Under the pieces are notes generated by a model, which saw only the letters and a list, made by a program, of their open reading frames with translations, ran no database searches and was not told where the DNA came from. The position numbers were made by a program, and so were the translations under genes. Positions 6,911-12,714 of a stretch of 12,714 nt of DNA are shown here, in pieces. Source of the stretch: Nanobdellota archaeon (GTDB lineage: Archaea > Nanobdellota > Nanobdellia > SCGC-AAA011-G17 > VGLX01); assembly GCA_030691925.1 (NCBI GenBank), contig JAUYDG010000038.1:1-12714 (forward strand), given 5' to 3'. Each line of letters starts with the position of its first letter. Positions within the stretch are counted from its first letter, which is position 1.

Positions 6911-7321
6911 TTATCTTCTTTTCTTTAAGGCTTTCTTCTCTTTCTCTATGTCTTCCATCTCGTCAGATTCTTCTTCAGGCCCTTCTTCATCTTCTCCAGC
7001 TTCCAGCTCTTCTGTGTCGCCAGAGTGTTTTTTAACATATTTTTCCGCATGCTCCTCGCAGCAGAACCTGTAGACCTCATCATCTATCTCCCTTTCAACA
7101 AAATCAAACTCTATTACCTTATTGCAGAAAGGGCACTTGGCCATCTTGGCGCCTTCATCATACCCTTTCATGACCCCCTCATCCAGGTCGGTTATCTCAT
7201 CTTCGTCTTCTATCAGGTCTTCCCTTCCAGCCTCAGAATAAACTTCTTCCTCAACCTCTCCTTCGCCCATCTCTTTTTTCTCTTCTTCCAATGTTTTTTT
7301 GTGCTTTTGTGATTTTGCCAT
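6911..7321 (-). CDS. Acidic protein with a central treble-clef-like zinc finger
   Basis: The 136-residue product has a single probable zinc site, CPFC (63-66) with RFCCEEH (C87/C88, H91), in a TRASH/MYM-like spacing. Very acidic low-complexity arms flank it (residues 13-50 and 101-126), with basic ends (KSQKHKK; ALKKRR). Such proteins are common in DPANN archaea and have no settled role. Metal sensing, or protein binding through the acidic arms, are both possible. It follows the MFS gene by 24 nt but has its own TATA box overlapping that gene's stop codon, so it can be made independently. The promoter position supports ATG 7321 as the start of a near-leaderless mRNA. Confidence 0.8.
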   Translation of the reverse strand: MAKSQKHKKTLEEEKKEMGEGEVEEEVYSEAGREDLIEDEDEITDLDEGVMKGYDEGAKMAKCPFCNKVIEFDFVEREIDDEVYRFCCEEHAEKYVKKHSGDTEELEAGEDEEGPEEESDEMEDIEKEKKALKKRR

Positions 7322-7345
7322 GTTATGGATTTATGGGCAAAACCC

Positions 7346-8497
7346 TCAATATAAATTTTTCTGTTCTCCAGCCGAGAAGTCCAGCTTAGGAACTGCCAAA
7401 AGCCCTGCCAAGCTCAACAGCCCGGATACGAGGATAGGGAAAGCGTTGCCGAACACCTGACCAAGGCCACCGGAAAGAACAGTACCAGTGACATACCCCA
7501 ATACCCCTATCGTGCTTATGAATGCAGAATTGCCTCCTACCCTGCTCTTATGAAATATGTCAGTTATTGCAAGGAACACGAAAACAGCAAAAGCCCCATC
7601 ACCTATTTCATGAACAATCCTGAACAGAATAACCATCAGAGGATTAATTGTGAAATACCAGCCTATATTGCCCGCAGCGCTCATCAGCAGGCCAAAGGCA
7701 ACTATCTTCTTCAGATTAAGCCCCTTGTCGTACAGTTTCCCAAAGAGGTAGCCGCCTAATCCCAGAAATATCAGCGCTACGCCCATCGAAGCGCCTATCT
7801 GCGCCACGTTAAGCCCTACATCCTCCTTGAGGAACAATGATACAGAAGTTTTCTCAGGGCCCCAGTGAAAAGCCAGCAAGAAATATATCACCGCTAGCCA
7901 CAAGACTTTCCTGCTCTTAATGTCATTGACGTATTCCCTTGCCTTTACAGCAACAGTCTCTGTCAATGGCAGCAGCAACGAGTAAAGCGACAGCGCCAAA
8001 AAGCTTATCCCCGTTATTATAAAAACTATCTGAAAATCAAGCGCCTTCAACAATGAGCCGCCGCTAAACAGGCCTATACTGCATCCCAAGCCATTAAAGA
8101 GCACATAAGTCCCTAATACTCTCCCTTTCCCAGCATGGCTCACCCGCTTCATCACAAGGCTGTTCAGCGATATCTGAAATAAGTTCACAGATACCCCATA
8201 GACCACAGAAAAAAGGGCTAAGACCCAGAAGCCTTTTACAAAAGCCAAGCCAAAATAGTACGAAGCAGTCAAGACCATGCTTATCATAACCAATATCTTA
8301 GAATTTATCTTGTCGTTTATCATCCCAATAGGAAAAGACGCTAGAAAAGTTACTAACGGAGAGACAGCTAACAGCACTCCAACCTGCCAGCCCGTAATGT
8401 TTATGCTTTTAAGATACACAGGCAGGAAGAACCCTGTCAACGCTCCAAATACGGTGTTCAAGAAAAGTATCGCATACTCATGCTTGTAATCGCTCAT
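7346..8497 (-). CDS. Major facilitator superfamily transporter
   Basis: A 383-residue integral membrane protein with the usual 12-helix MFS size. The first helix begins at about residue 8 (YAILFLNTVFGALTGFFLPVYL). The loop after helix 2 reads FPIGMINDKINSK, a form of the MFS motif A (G-x-x-x-D-(R/K)). The equivalent loop in the second half is GYLFGKLYDKGLNLKK. A hydrophilic stretch near residues 185-200 separates the halves. Substrate is unknown; the short drug-exporter-like form suggests efflux or metabolite export. ATG at 8497 is preferred to two upstream TTG codons because a TATA box centred 25 nt upstream gives a leaderless mRNA. The TATA box overlaps the metK stop region, so read-through from metK and independent initiation are both possible. 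Confidence 0.9.
   Translation of the reverse strand: MSDYKHEYAILFLNTVFGALTGFFLPVYLKSINITGWQVGVLLAVSPLVTFLASFPIGMINDKINSKILVMISMVLTASYYFGLAFVKGFWVLALFSVVYGVSVNLFQISLNSLVMKRVSHAGKGRVLGTYVLFNGLGCSIGLFSGGSLLKALDFQIVFIITGISFLALSLYSLLLPLTETVAVKAREYVNDIKSRKVLWLAVIYFLLAFHWGPEKTSVSLFLKEDVGLNVAQIGASMGVALIFLGLGGYLFGKLYDKGLNLKKIVAFGLLMSAAGNIGWYFTINPLMVILFRIVHEIGDGAFAVFVFLAITDIFHKSRVGGNSAFISTIGVLGYVTGTVLSGGLGQVFGNAFPILVSGLLSLAGLLAVPKLDFSAGEQKNLY
7348..7357 (-). promoter_or_regulatory. TATA box of the zinc-finger gene, overlapping the MFS stop codon
   Basis: The minus strand reads AATTTATATT, immediately followed by GA. The last codons of the MFS gene (AAT TTA TAT TGA) double as the TATA element, with initiation expected near 7326, about 5 nt before the ATG. 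Confidence 0.5.
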
Positions 8498-8515
8498 CAA
8501 CAAAATAAGAAAAAA

Positions 8516-8527
8516 GGTATATAAAAA
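8516..8527 (-). promoter_or_regulatory. TATA box of the MFS gene
   Basis: The minus strand reads TTTTTATATACC between the metK stop codon and the MFS ATG, at the distance expected for a leaderless transcript. Confidence 0.6.
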
Positions 8528-8528
8528 T

Positions 8529-9707
8529 TTATTTCTTGCCTTTCTTAGGAAGGTATTGCTTCAGCTCTTCCACCTTATCCAGCTTCTCCCAAGTGAAGTC
8601 TGGGTCGTTTCTTCCGAAATGCCCGTAAGCAGCTGTCTTCCTGTATATCGGCCTTCTGAGGTTCAAGTGCTTCAATATGTCTGCAGGCTTTACAGGGAAA
8701 TGCTTAGGTATGATCTCTGCTATCTTCTCTTCCGGTATCTTGTTCGTTCCATAAGTGTTCACAAATATGGATAACGGCTTAGCAACGCCTATCACGTAAG
8801 CTAACTGGACTTCGCACTTATCAGCCAAGCCAGCAGCGACTATGTTCTTTGCGATATACCTTGCCGCGTAGGCTGCTGAACGGTCCACTTTTGTAGGGTC
8901 TTTTCCTGAGAAAGCCCCTCCGCCGTGGTGTCCCATGCCGCCGTAAGTGTCCACTATTATCTTTCTTCCTGTAACACCTGCGTCTGCCTGAGGGCCGCCT
9001 ACTACGAAACGACCTGTAGCATTTATGAAGAATTCTGTCTTATTGTCCAAGTAATTCCCACATACCGGCTTGATCACATGCTCGATTATCTCTTTTTCAA
9101 GCTGTTCATGACTTACATCTTCGCTGTGGTGCGCAGCTATTACAACATTAGTCAGCCTTTTCGGCTGGCTATCAACGTACTCTACTGTCACTTGGGACTT
9201 GCCGTCAGGCCTCAAGTATTTGAGTTTCCCATTCTTCCTTACTTCTGCCAGTTTCATGCAAAGCTTGTGGGCTAGGTCTATTGGCAGAGGCATGTATTCC
9301 GGCGTTTCATTCGTCGCGTATCCGAACATCATCCCCTGGTCACCAGCGCCCTGCTCCTTGAACTTTCCTTGTCCTTCTGTCACGCCTTGCGAGATGTCAG
9401 GGCTCTGCTCTTCTATCGAGACTGACACTGCACAGGTGTGCCCATCCATTCCGAATTTGCCGTCTGTGTAGCCTATTTCTTTTAATGTTTCCCGAACAAC
9501 CTTTGGGATGTCTACATATGCTGTTGTTGTTAATTCTCCAGCAAGCTTTACCTGGCCTGTCTTGACCATGGTCTCGCATGCTACCCTCCCATAAGGGTCC
9601 TGTGCTAATACTGCATCAACTATTGCATCAGAAATCTGGTCACAAATTTTGTCCGGGTGCCCTTCGGTCACGCTTTCGCTTGTAAATAAAAAATTTCCTT
9701 GTTTCAT
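8529..9707 (-). CDS. metK: S-adenosylmethionine synthetase, bacterial type
   Basis: Makes SAM from methionine and ATP (methionine adenosyltransferase, EC 2.5.1.6) in the cytosol. The 392-residue product has all hallmarks of the bacterial/eukaryotic family: FTSESVTEGHPDK (8-20), the GAGDQG loop (120-125), and GGGAFSGKDPTKVDRS (262-277). The Mg/K-binding and ATP-contacting residues in these motifs look intact. Archaea generally carry a strongly diverged archaeal MAT instead, so this is probably an acquired bacterial gene. ATG at 9707 is chosen because GAGGTGG (9719-9713) lies 5 nt before it. An in-frame extension upstream to about 9761 would run through the SD and the TATA box and adds only unrelated residues. 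It lies 81 nt downstream of the metalloprotease gene, with its own promoter and inverted repeats in the gap. Confidence 0.96.
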   Translation of the reverse strand: MKQGNFLFTSESVTEGHPDKICDQISDAIVDAVLAQDPYGRVACETMVKTGQVKLAGELTTTAYVDIPKVVRETLKEIGYTDGKFGMDGHTCAVSVSIEEQSPDISQGVTEGQGKFKEQGAGDQGMMFGYATNETPEYMPLPIDLAHKLCMKLAEVRKNGKLKYLRPDGKSQVTVEYVDSQPKRLTNVVIAAHHSEDVSHEQLEKEIIEHVIKPVCGNYLDNKTEFFINATGRFVVGGPQADAGVTGRKIIVDTYGGMGHHGGGAFSGKDPTKVDRSAAYAARYIAKNIVAAGLADKCEVQLAYVIGVAKPLSIFVNTYGTNKIPEEKIAEIIPKHFPVKPADILKHLNLRRPIYRKTAAYGHFGRNDPDFTWEKLDKVEELKQYLPKKGKK

Positions 9708-9727
9708 ATAATCCACCTCGAGAATAT

Positions 9728-9741
9728 CAAACAAAAGTTTG
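9728..9741 (-). promoter_or_regulatory. Inverted repeat near the metK transcription start
   Basis: CAAAC-AAAA-GTTTG is a perfect 5-bp inverted repeat with a 4-base spacer, between the metK TATA box and its SD motif. This is a position where a repressor could block initiation. The short arms make chance possible. Confidence 0.35.
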
Positions 9742-9752
9742 TTTTTAAATAT
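9742..9752 (-). promoter_or_regulatory. TATA box of metK
   Basis: The minus strand reads ATATTTAAAAA. Initiation would fall near 9721, leaving a leader of about 14 nt with the SD motif. GAATAT-type half-sites lie on both sides. Confidence 0.55.
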
Positions 9753-9764
9753 TCTTGACAAAAA

Positions 9765-9780
9765 TATTCCTATAAGAATA
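9765..9780. promoter_or_regulatory. TATTC-N6-GAATA inverted repeat upstream of metK
   Basis: TATTC CTATAA GAATA has the same arm core and the same 6-bp spacing as the longer palindrome in front of the HTH-CBS regulator gene (10393-10412). It lies 13 bp upstream of the metK TATA box, between metK and the end of the protease gene. It is a candidate second operator for that regulator. Confidence 0.4.
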
Positions 9781-9788
9781 AAATTTAT

Positions 9789-10328
9789 TTAAATATAATC
9801 CCTTATTTCTCTATATTTTTTTATCATATAATCATTTGCGAATTCTTCAGAATCATCATCAAAATCTTTTATACCCACATGGTGCCCTGCCTCATGCAAC
9901 AACGATCTGTAGTTTTTTATTTTAAATTCCTCAGGTTTGTATTTTACTGTTTTGTAACCCTGCTCTATAATAAATTCACCATCAGTTTTTAGATGCTTAA
10001 ACAGGTAAATCCTGCCAAGCCTATGCCCTTCAGAGATTTTATTTAATTTTTCGTATCGCCCGAAAAGCCTATAATGCTCATTTCTCAGAGGCATGGTTAT
10101 TATAACTTTTTCCAAACCTTCAACATCTCTTGCCGGAAGTTTTTCTAATACCTTTAATATTTCAGAGTCTGTAAGTAGAAAATCATAGAGTCCATAACCT
10201 TTTCTTGTTATTCTTTCTATCTCAGTTTTGTATCTCTCCTCTGGCTGCGGCAGCTTGGGGACTTCCAGCAGTTGTTCTATTTTTGGCTCCGAATTTTTTT
10301 CCGGAATGAACATTTTGGGCGTTTTCAT
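9789..10328 (-). CDS. HExxH zinc metalloprotease, ImmA/IrrE-like
   Basis: A 179-residue soluble protein with a zincin active site near its C-terminus: HEAGHH (145-150; H145, E146, H149), then DDDSEEFANDYM (157-168). Glu161 or Glu162 in SEEFAND probably supplies the third zinc ligand, the pattern of ImmA/IrrE-type peptidases (HExxH followed by E..AN). The N-terminal 130 residues show no family I know. There is no signal peptide, so it acts in the cytosol. It is divergent from an HTH regulator gene; ImmA/IrrE enzymes characteristically cleave an adjacent XRE-family repressor, so this regulator is the obvious candidate substrate. ATG at 10328 is preferred to GTG at 10343 because the TATA box at 10355-10364 predicts initiation near 10333. 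The family call is by motif only; another gluzincin is possible. Confidence 0.7.
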   Translation of the reverse strand: MKTPKMFIPEKNSEPKIEQLLEVPKLPQPEERYKTEIERITRKGYGLYDFLLTDSEILKVLEKLPARDVEGLEKVIITMPLRNEHYRLFGRYEKLNKISEGHRLGRIYLFKHLKTDGEFIIEQGYKTVKYKPEEFKIKNYRSLLHEAGHHVGIKDFDDDSEEFANDYMIKKYREIRDYI

Positions 10329-10354
10329 CTTACTAATAGTCACTTTTTATGATA

Positions 10355-10364
10355 GTTTATAAAC
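10355..10364 (-). promoter_or_regulatory. TATA box of the metalloprotease gene
   Basis: GTTTATAAAC is itself palindromic. On the minus strand a purine-rich GGGAAA precedes it as a possible BRE. Initiation is expected about 5 nt before the ATG at 10328. Confidence 0.55.
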
Positions 10365-10392
10365 TTTCCCATTAAGAATATTTTTGGAACAG

Positions 10393-10412
10393 TATATTCC
10401 GAAAAGAATATA
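10393..10412. promoter_or_regulatory. Palindromic operator overlapping the HTH-CBS promoter
   Basis: TATATTC-CGAAAA-GAATATA is a perfect 7-bp inverted repeat with a 6-bp spacer. Its right arm is part of the TATA-like GAATATAAAT (10406-10415), which predicts initiation at about 10438, exactly the preferred ATG. A bound protein would block TBP, so autorepression by the HTH-CBS protein is the simple reading. Another half-site, GAATA, lies at 10376-10380 towards the protease promoter. Confidence 0.6.
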
Positions 10413-10437
10413 AATGCCTGAAAACCTCTTCCATGTG

Positions 10438-10986
10438 ATGGAAAATAACCTTGAAGAGATAAAAATAATCAGGAAAAAATTAGATTTAACACAGACGGAA
10501 CTAGCAAGGCTCTCAGGAGTATCGCAATCCTTGATAGCAAAGATAGAATCCAAACGGGTAGACCCTGCTTTTTCTAACACAAAAAAGATATTCGAAACGC
10601 TAAACAGGATTGAGCGCAAAAACAGCCTTAAAGCAAAAGATGTCATGAACAAAAAGATAATATCCGTAAAAGCAAAAGACAGCATAAGAGAGATAATCGC
10701 AAAAATGAGAGAATATGAGATCTCACAAATACCGGTAATAGACAAAGATGTAAAAGGTGTAGTATCAGAAAGCAGCATACTGGAGCAGATACAGCAAGGA
10801 AAAGACATCAAAGACCTGAAAACAGAAGATGTCATAAATGAAACTCCGCCAATACTTTCAGAAGAAAGTGACATAGCACTGATAACAAACATGCTGAAAT
10901 ACCACCCCCTAATCCTGATCAGCAGATACGGCAAGCTAACCGGTGTTATAACAAAAGCTGATATTCTAAGAAAAACATATAAATAA
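10438..10986 (+). CDS. XRE-family HTH transcription regulator with two CBS domains
   Basis: A 182-residue DNA-binding regulator of the archaeal HTH-CBS type. Residues 6-60 form the HTH domain (IRKKLDLTQTELARLSGVSQ with the recognition helix SQSLIAKIESKR). CBS domain 1 spans about 66-120 (AKDVMNKKIISVKAKDSI...QIPVIDKDVKGVVS) and CBS domain 2 about 128-180 (TEDVINETPPILSEESDI...GVITKADILRK). CBS pairs bind adenosyl ligands such as AMP, ATP or SAM, so DNA binding is probably ligand-controlled. ATG at 10438 is chosen over ATG at 10414: the TATA-like element at 10406-10415 gives a leaderless mRNA from 10438, and the family starts close to the HTH. The promoter overlaps a strong palindrome, suggesting autoregulation. 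It is divergent to the metalloprotease gene and converges on the 187-residue orphan. Confidence 0.9.
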   Translation: MENNLEEIKIIRKKLDLTQTELARLSGVSQSLIAKIESKRVDPAFSNTKKIFETLNRIERKNSLKAKDVMNKKIISVKAKDSIREIIAKMREYEISQIPVIDKDVKGVVSESSILEQIQQGKDIKDLKTEDVINETPPILSEESDIALITNMLKYHPLILISRYGKLTGVITKADILRKTYK

Positions 10987-11009
10987 AGAGAGAAGAAACC
11001 ATTGAAATA

Positions 11010-11573
11010 TTACGGTTTATAAAAATTAATATCTGTGAACAGTTTTTCCTTTACTCCAGATTTCTTTAGAAATTGAGTTTTAACAACCATCTTCTTAAGA
11101 TTATCATCCTCTAAACAGATTTCTGCACATTGGATAATGTCTGACATCGTACCATCAGTTTCTTCATTTAAATTACTTAACTCTTTTGCCGCATCATCCC
11201 ATATTGTCATAGAATACACCCCTTCAGAGACTTTTTTAAAATCTTTAGAGTTGCGCAGCACGTAACGCGGATCTCTTCGAAAATGATTGCCTATGATTCC
11301 ATATTTCCTTATTTTCTTAATCCTGTCTTCAGAAAAATCTTTTAAATCGCCCTCGAACCCTTCTTTATAAGAAGTTATTTCATAGGTTTCAGAAAAAGCC
11401 ATTTCTAAATAACCTTTTTTTGGTTGAACGGGGTTGTTTATTATCATGCCAAGTTTTCCTGGAGAATATTCAATCTTAATGCTGATTGGCAAATGAGATA
11501 TTTCATCACCATAAAAGGTTTCCTTCTCTAATCTTTCTAAAAGACCCATCAGACTTTTTTTAGTTTTATTCAT
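11010..11573 (-). CDS. Hypothetical protein (187 aa)
   Basis: I do not recognise this protein. It starts with a short helix (MNKTKKSLMGLLERLEKE). A beta-rich, charged middle follows (PISIKIEYSPGKLGMIINNP; YLEMAFSETYEITSYKEGFEG) and then a mixed alpha/beta C-terminal half ending VKTQFLKKSGVKEKLFTDIN. There is no signal peptide, membrane segment or paired-Cys motif. Start ATG 11573 fits a TATA box at 11607-11614 with a leader of about 10 nt. It converges on the HTH-CBS gene with a 23-nt gap and is divergent from the lamin-tail gene, sharing an intergenic region with a palindrome. Lys/Glu-rich, AT-rich codons match the protease gene, so the two may have a common origin. Confidence 0.75.
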   Translation of the reverse strand: MNKTKKSLMGLLERLEKETFYGDEISHLPISIKIEYSPGKLGMIINNPVQPKKGYLEMAFSETYEITSYKEGFEGDLKDFSEDRIKKIRKYGIIGNHFRRDPRYVLRNSKDFKKVSEGVYSMTIWDDAAKELSNLNEETDGTMSDIIQCAEICLEDDNLKKMVVKTQFLKKSGVKEKLFTDINFYKP

Positions 11574-11606
11574 TTATTGCCACTTTAGGATAAGATTTTC
11601 TTTGAA

Positions 11607-11614
11607 TTTATAAA
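11607..11614 (-). promoter_or_regulatory. TATA box of the 187-aa gene
   Basis: TTTATAAA, preceded on the minus strand by GAAAACC, with initiation expected near 11584. Confidence 0.55.
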
Positions 11615-11628
11615 GGTTTTCTTAAAAT

Positions 11629-11645
11629 TTCCGAACCGTTCGTAA
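11629..11645. promoter_or_regulatory. Palindrome between divergent promoters
   Basis: The core CGAAC-C-GTTCG (11632-11642) is a perfect 5-bp inverted repeat around one base. It extends by matching TT/AA bases on either side after one mismatch. It stands out as the GC-richest patch in an AT-rich spacer and lies between the 187-aa gene's TATA box and the lamin-tail gene's TATA box, so it could control both. Confidence 0.4.
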
Positions 11646-11670
11646 AATATTCCAAAATTCTTCAAAAAAG

Positions 11671-11679
11671 CATATAAAA
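11671..11679 (+). promoter_or_regulatory. TATA box of the lamin-tail gene
   Basis: CATATAAAA is centred 27 nt before the ATG at 11702, predicting a leaderless transcript. Confidence 0.6.
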
Positions 11680-11701
11680 CAGAATCTAAGTCCTAAACCT
11701 C

Positions 11702-12714
11702 ATGAGAAAGGCATTTCTTTTGCTATTTTTACTAGTCCTACCTATGATAAAAGCAGAAATCATAATCACAGAAATAATGTCCAACCCGATAGCAGACGAA
11801 ACGCTAAACGAATGGGTAGAGTTATACAACAACGGAACAGAGCCGATAGACACGAAAGGATGGCTCATAGGCGATGACAAAGACAACGACACGATAGAAG
11901 GAGGCTTGTACAACAAGGAAGGAACAATAATACCCTCGCAAGGCTACGCGATAATAACAGACAGCACAACAAGGGTATACGACAACTTCAACATAAGCCA
12001 AGAAACAATAAGGCTGTACACCGATGATGAAAGCATAGGTAACGGATTAAGAAATGACGGAGAAAAAATATGGCTATACAACGAAAATGGCTTATTACAG
12101 GAAATAGAATATCCAAAAACTGACAGCGGAAAAACATGGTCATACTCAAACGAGACATGGTCAGAATCAGAACCGACACCAGGCTACGGTAATATCCCAA
12201 GTTATGATAATGCCCCAAGAACAGGCTGCGACTGGAAAGTAGAAATACTTACAAACAACACATTCATAGAAGAACCAGAATTCGAGATAAAAATAACAAA
12301 AATATACGGAGAAAAAAATAACTTAACACTCAACAGAAGAATAAAAGACCTCTTCGGAAATACGATAAAAGAATACGAGCTACTAGAAGTAGAAGACGCC
12401 CTTAACTACAGGACATATGATTACTCGCCAAACCTCAAAAGCAACAACGCTTACGTCATAGAAGCAGAAATCAACAGCACCTGCGACACCAACCTTGAAA
12501 ACGACAGAACAGAAGAAACAATATTCGTACAAGCAGAAAAACCAAAAGAAGAATCAGAAATAGAAATAACCCAGATATACGACCTGGGAAGCAACAAAAA
12601 AGCAGAATGGGGCCAGACGATAAAAATAAGGCTGAAAATATACAAAGGCAACACAGAAAAAACAACAATCAACGCCTGGGCAGAAAACGAAAACAAAGAA
12701 AAAGCAAGCAAACA
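11702..12714 (+). CDS. Secreted lamin-tail-domain protein (3' truncated by window edge)
   Basis: The frame is open from ATG 11702 to the window end (337 codons seen). A clear signal peptide (MRKAFLLLFLLVLPMIKA, likely cleaved after A18) is followed by a lamin tail domain (LTD, about 19-164). Its landmarks are IIITEIMSNP, EWVELYNNG, IDTKGWLIGDD and the domain-closing PTPGYGN (158-164). After a short linker comes a Cys-containing beta-rich region with Ig-like character (about 175-280). A second repeat unit begins near 281 (SEIEITQIYDLGSNKKAEWG), of the kind that follows LTDs in DPANN surface proteins. The product is exported and probably attached to or displayed on the envelope. LTDs in prokaryotes often accompany nucleases or adhesins, but none is seen in this part. 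The start fits a TATA box 27 nt upstream. Confidence 0.88.
   Translation, partial: MRKAFLLLFLLVLPMIKAEIIITEIMSNPIADETLNEWVELYNNGTEPIDTKGWLIGDDKDNDTIEGGLYNKEGTIIPSQGYAIITDSTTRVYDNFNISQETIRLYTDDESIGNGLRNDGEKIWLYNENGLLQEIEYPKTDSGKTWSYSNETWSESEPTPGYGNIPSYDNAPRTGCDWKVEILTNNTFIEEPEFEIKITKIYGEKNNLTLNRRIKDLFGNTIKEYELLEVEDALNYRTYDYSPNLKSNNAYVIEAEINSTCDTNLENDRTEETIFVQAEKPKEESEIEITQIYDLGSNKKAEWGQTIKIRLKIYKGNTEKTTINAWAENENKEKASK

Noticed and set aside
7025..7312. 95-codon plus-strand frame opposite the zinc-finger gene
   Set aside because: It is the antisense of an acidic Glu-rich gene, which always gives Phe/Leu-rich pseudo-membrane proteins; there is no promoter or SD.
9708..9761. N-terminal extension of metK (starting near 9761)
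   Set aside because: It covers the TATA box, inverted repeat and SD motif and has no similarity to MetK; the family starts with the FTSESVTEGHPDK region close to the N-terminus.
10347..10934. 195-codon minus-strand frame opposite the HTH-CBS gene
   Set aside because: The plus-strand frame encodes a clear HTH plus CBS protein; the opposite product is a Ser/Phe/Ile-rich antisense artefact.
9789..10986. Classical type II toxin-antitoxin pair
   Set aside because: The genes are divergent, both products are longer than usual, and the enzyme is a zinc protease with no toxin fold; a repressor-protease pair fits better.

Overview
The window reads as a piece of an archaeal genome, most likely a DPANN-type lineage (Woesearchaeota/Pacearchaeota-like). 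That placement is an inference from gene content. Ribosomal protein L15e, the NreA repair protein with a C-terminal PCNA-binding motif, a bifunctional phosphoglucose/phosphomannose isomerase, archaeal TATA boxes 25-27 nt upstream of start codons (leaderless or near-leaderless transcripts), and a secreted lamin-tail-domain protein all fit. I see no rRNA, tRNA, CRISPR array or insertion sequence.

Layout. 1-2035 (+) is the 3' part of a large gene for nine ~60-residue zinc-binding modules, with a PD-(D/E)XK/Vsr-like nuclease domain inserted between modules 5 and 6. It converges on rpl15e (2068-2637, -). Next on the minus strand is a short operon: a 34-residue acidic protein, the phosphoglucose/phosphomannose isomerase and an 89-residue orphan. 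From a divergent promoter region, a GH57 glycosidase and nreA run on the plus strand (4295-6885). They converge on a four-gene minus-strand stretch (10328 to 6911): an HExxH metalloprotease, a bacterial-type S-adenosylmethionine synthetase (metK), an MFS transporter and an acidic zinc-finger protein. Divergent to the protease is an XRE-type HTH regulator with two CBS domains (10438-10986, +). A 187-residue orphan follows (11010-11573, -), and then a lamin-tail-domain secreted protein that runs off the right edge.

Most notable. (i) The modular zinc-finger/nuclease protein looks like a natural zinc-finger nuclease, and its DNA shows recently homogenised repeat blocks. (ii) The divergent HTH-CBS regulator and HEAGH metalloprotease resemble an ImmR/ImmA (DdrO/IrrE-like) repressor-protease pair. 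A 7-bp-arm inverted repeat overlaps the regulator's TATA box, and a shorter copy with the same 6-bp spacing lies upstream of metK. Because some archaeal CBS domains bind SAM, this suggests, as a hypothesis, a SAM- or nucleotide-sensing circuit around metK with proteolytic relief of repression.

Translation signals follow a mixed mode. Genes next to their own TATA box lack a Shine-Dalgarno (SD) sequence and start at or near the predicted transcription start. rpl15e, the isomerase and metK have good SD motifs (GGAGGCG, AGGAGG, GAGGTGG).
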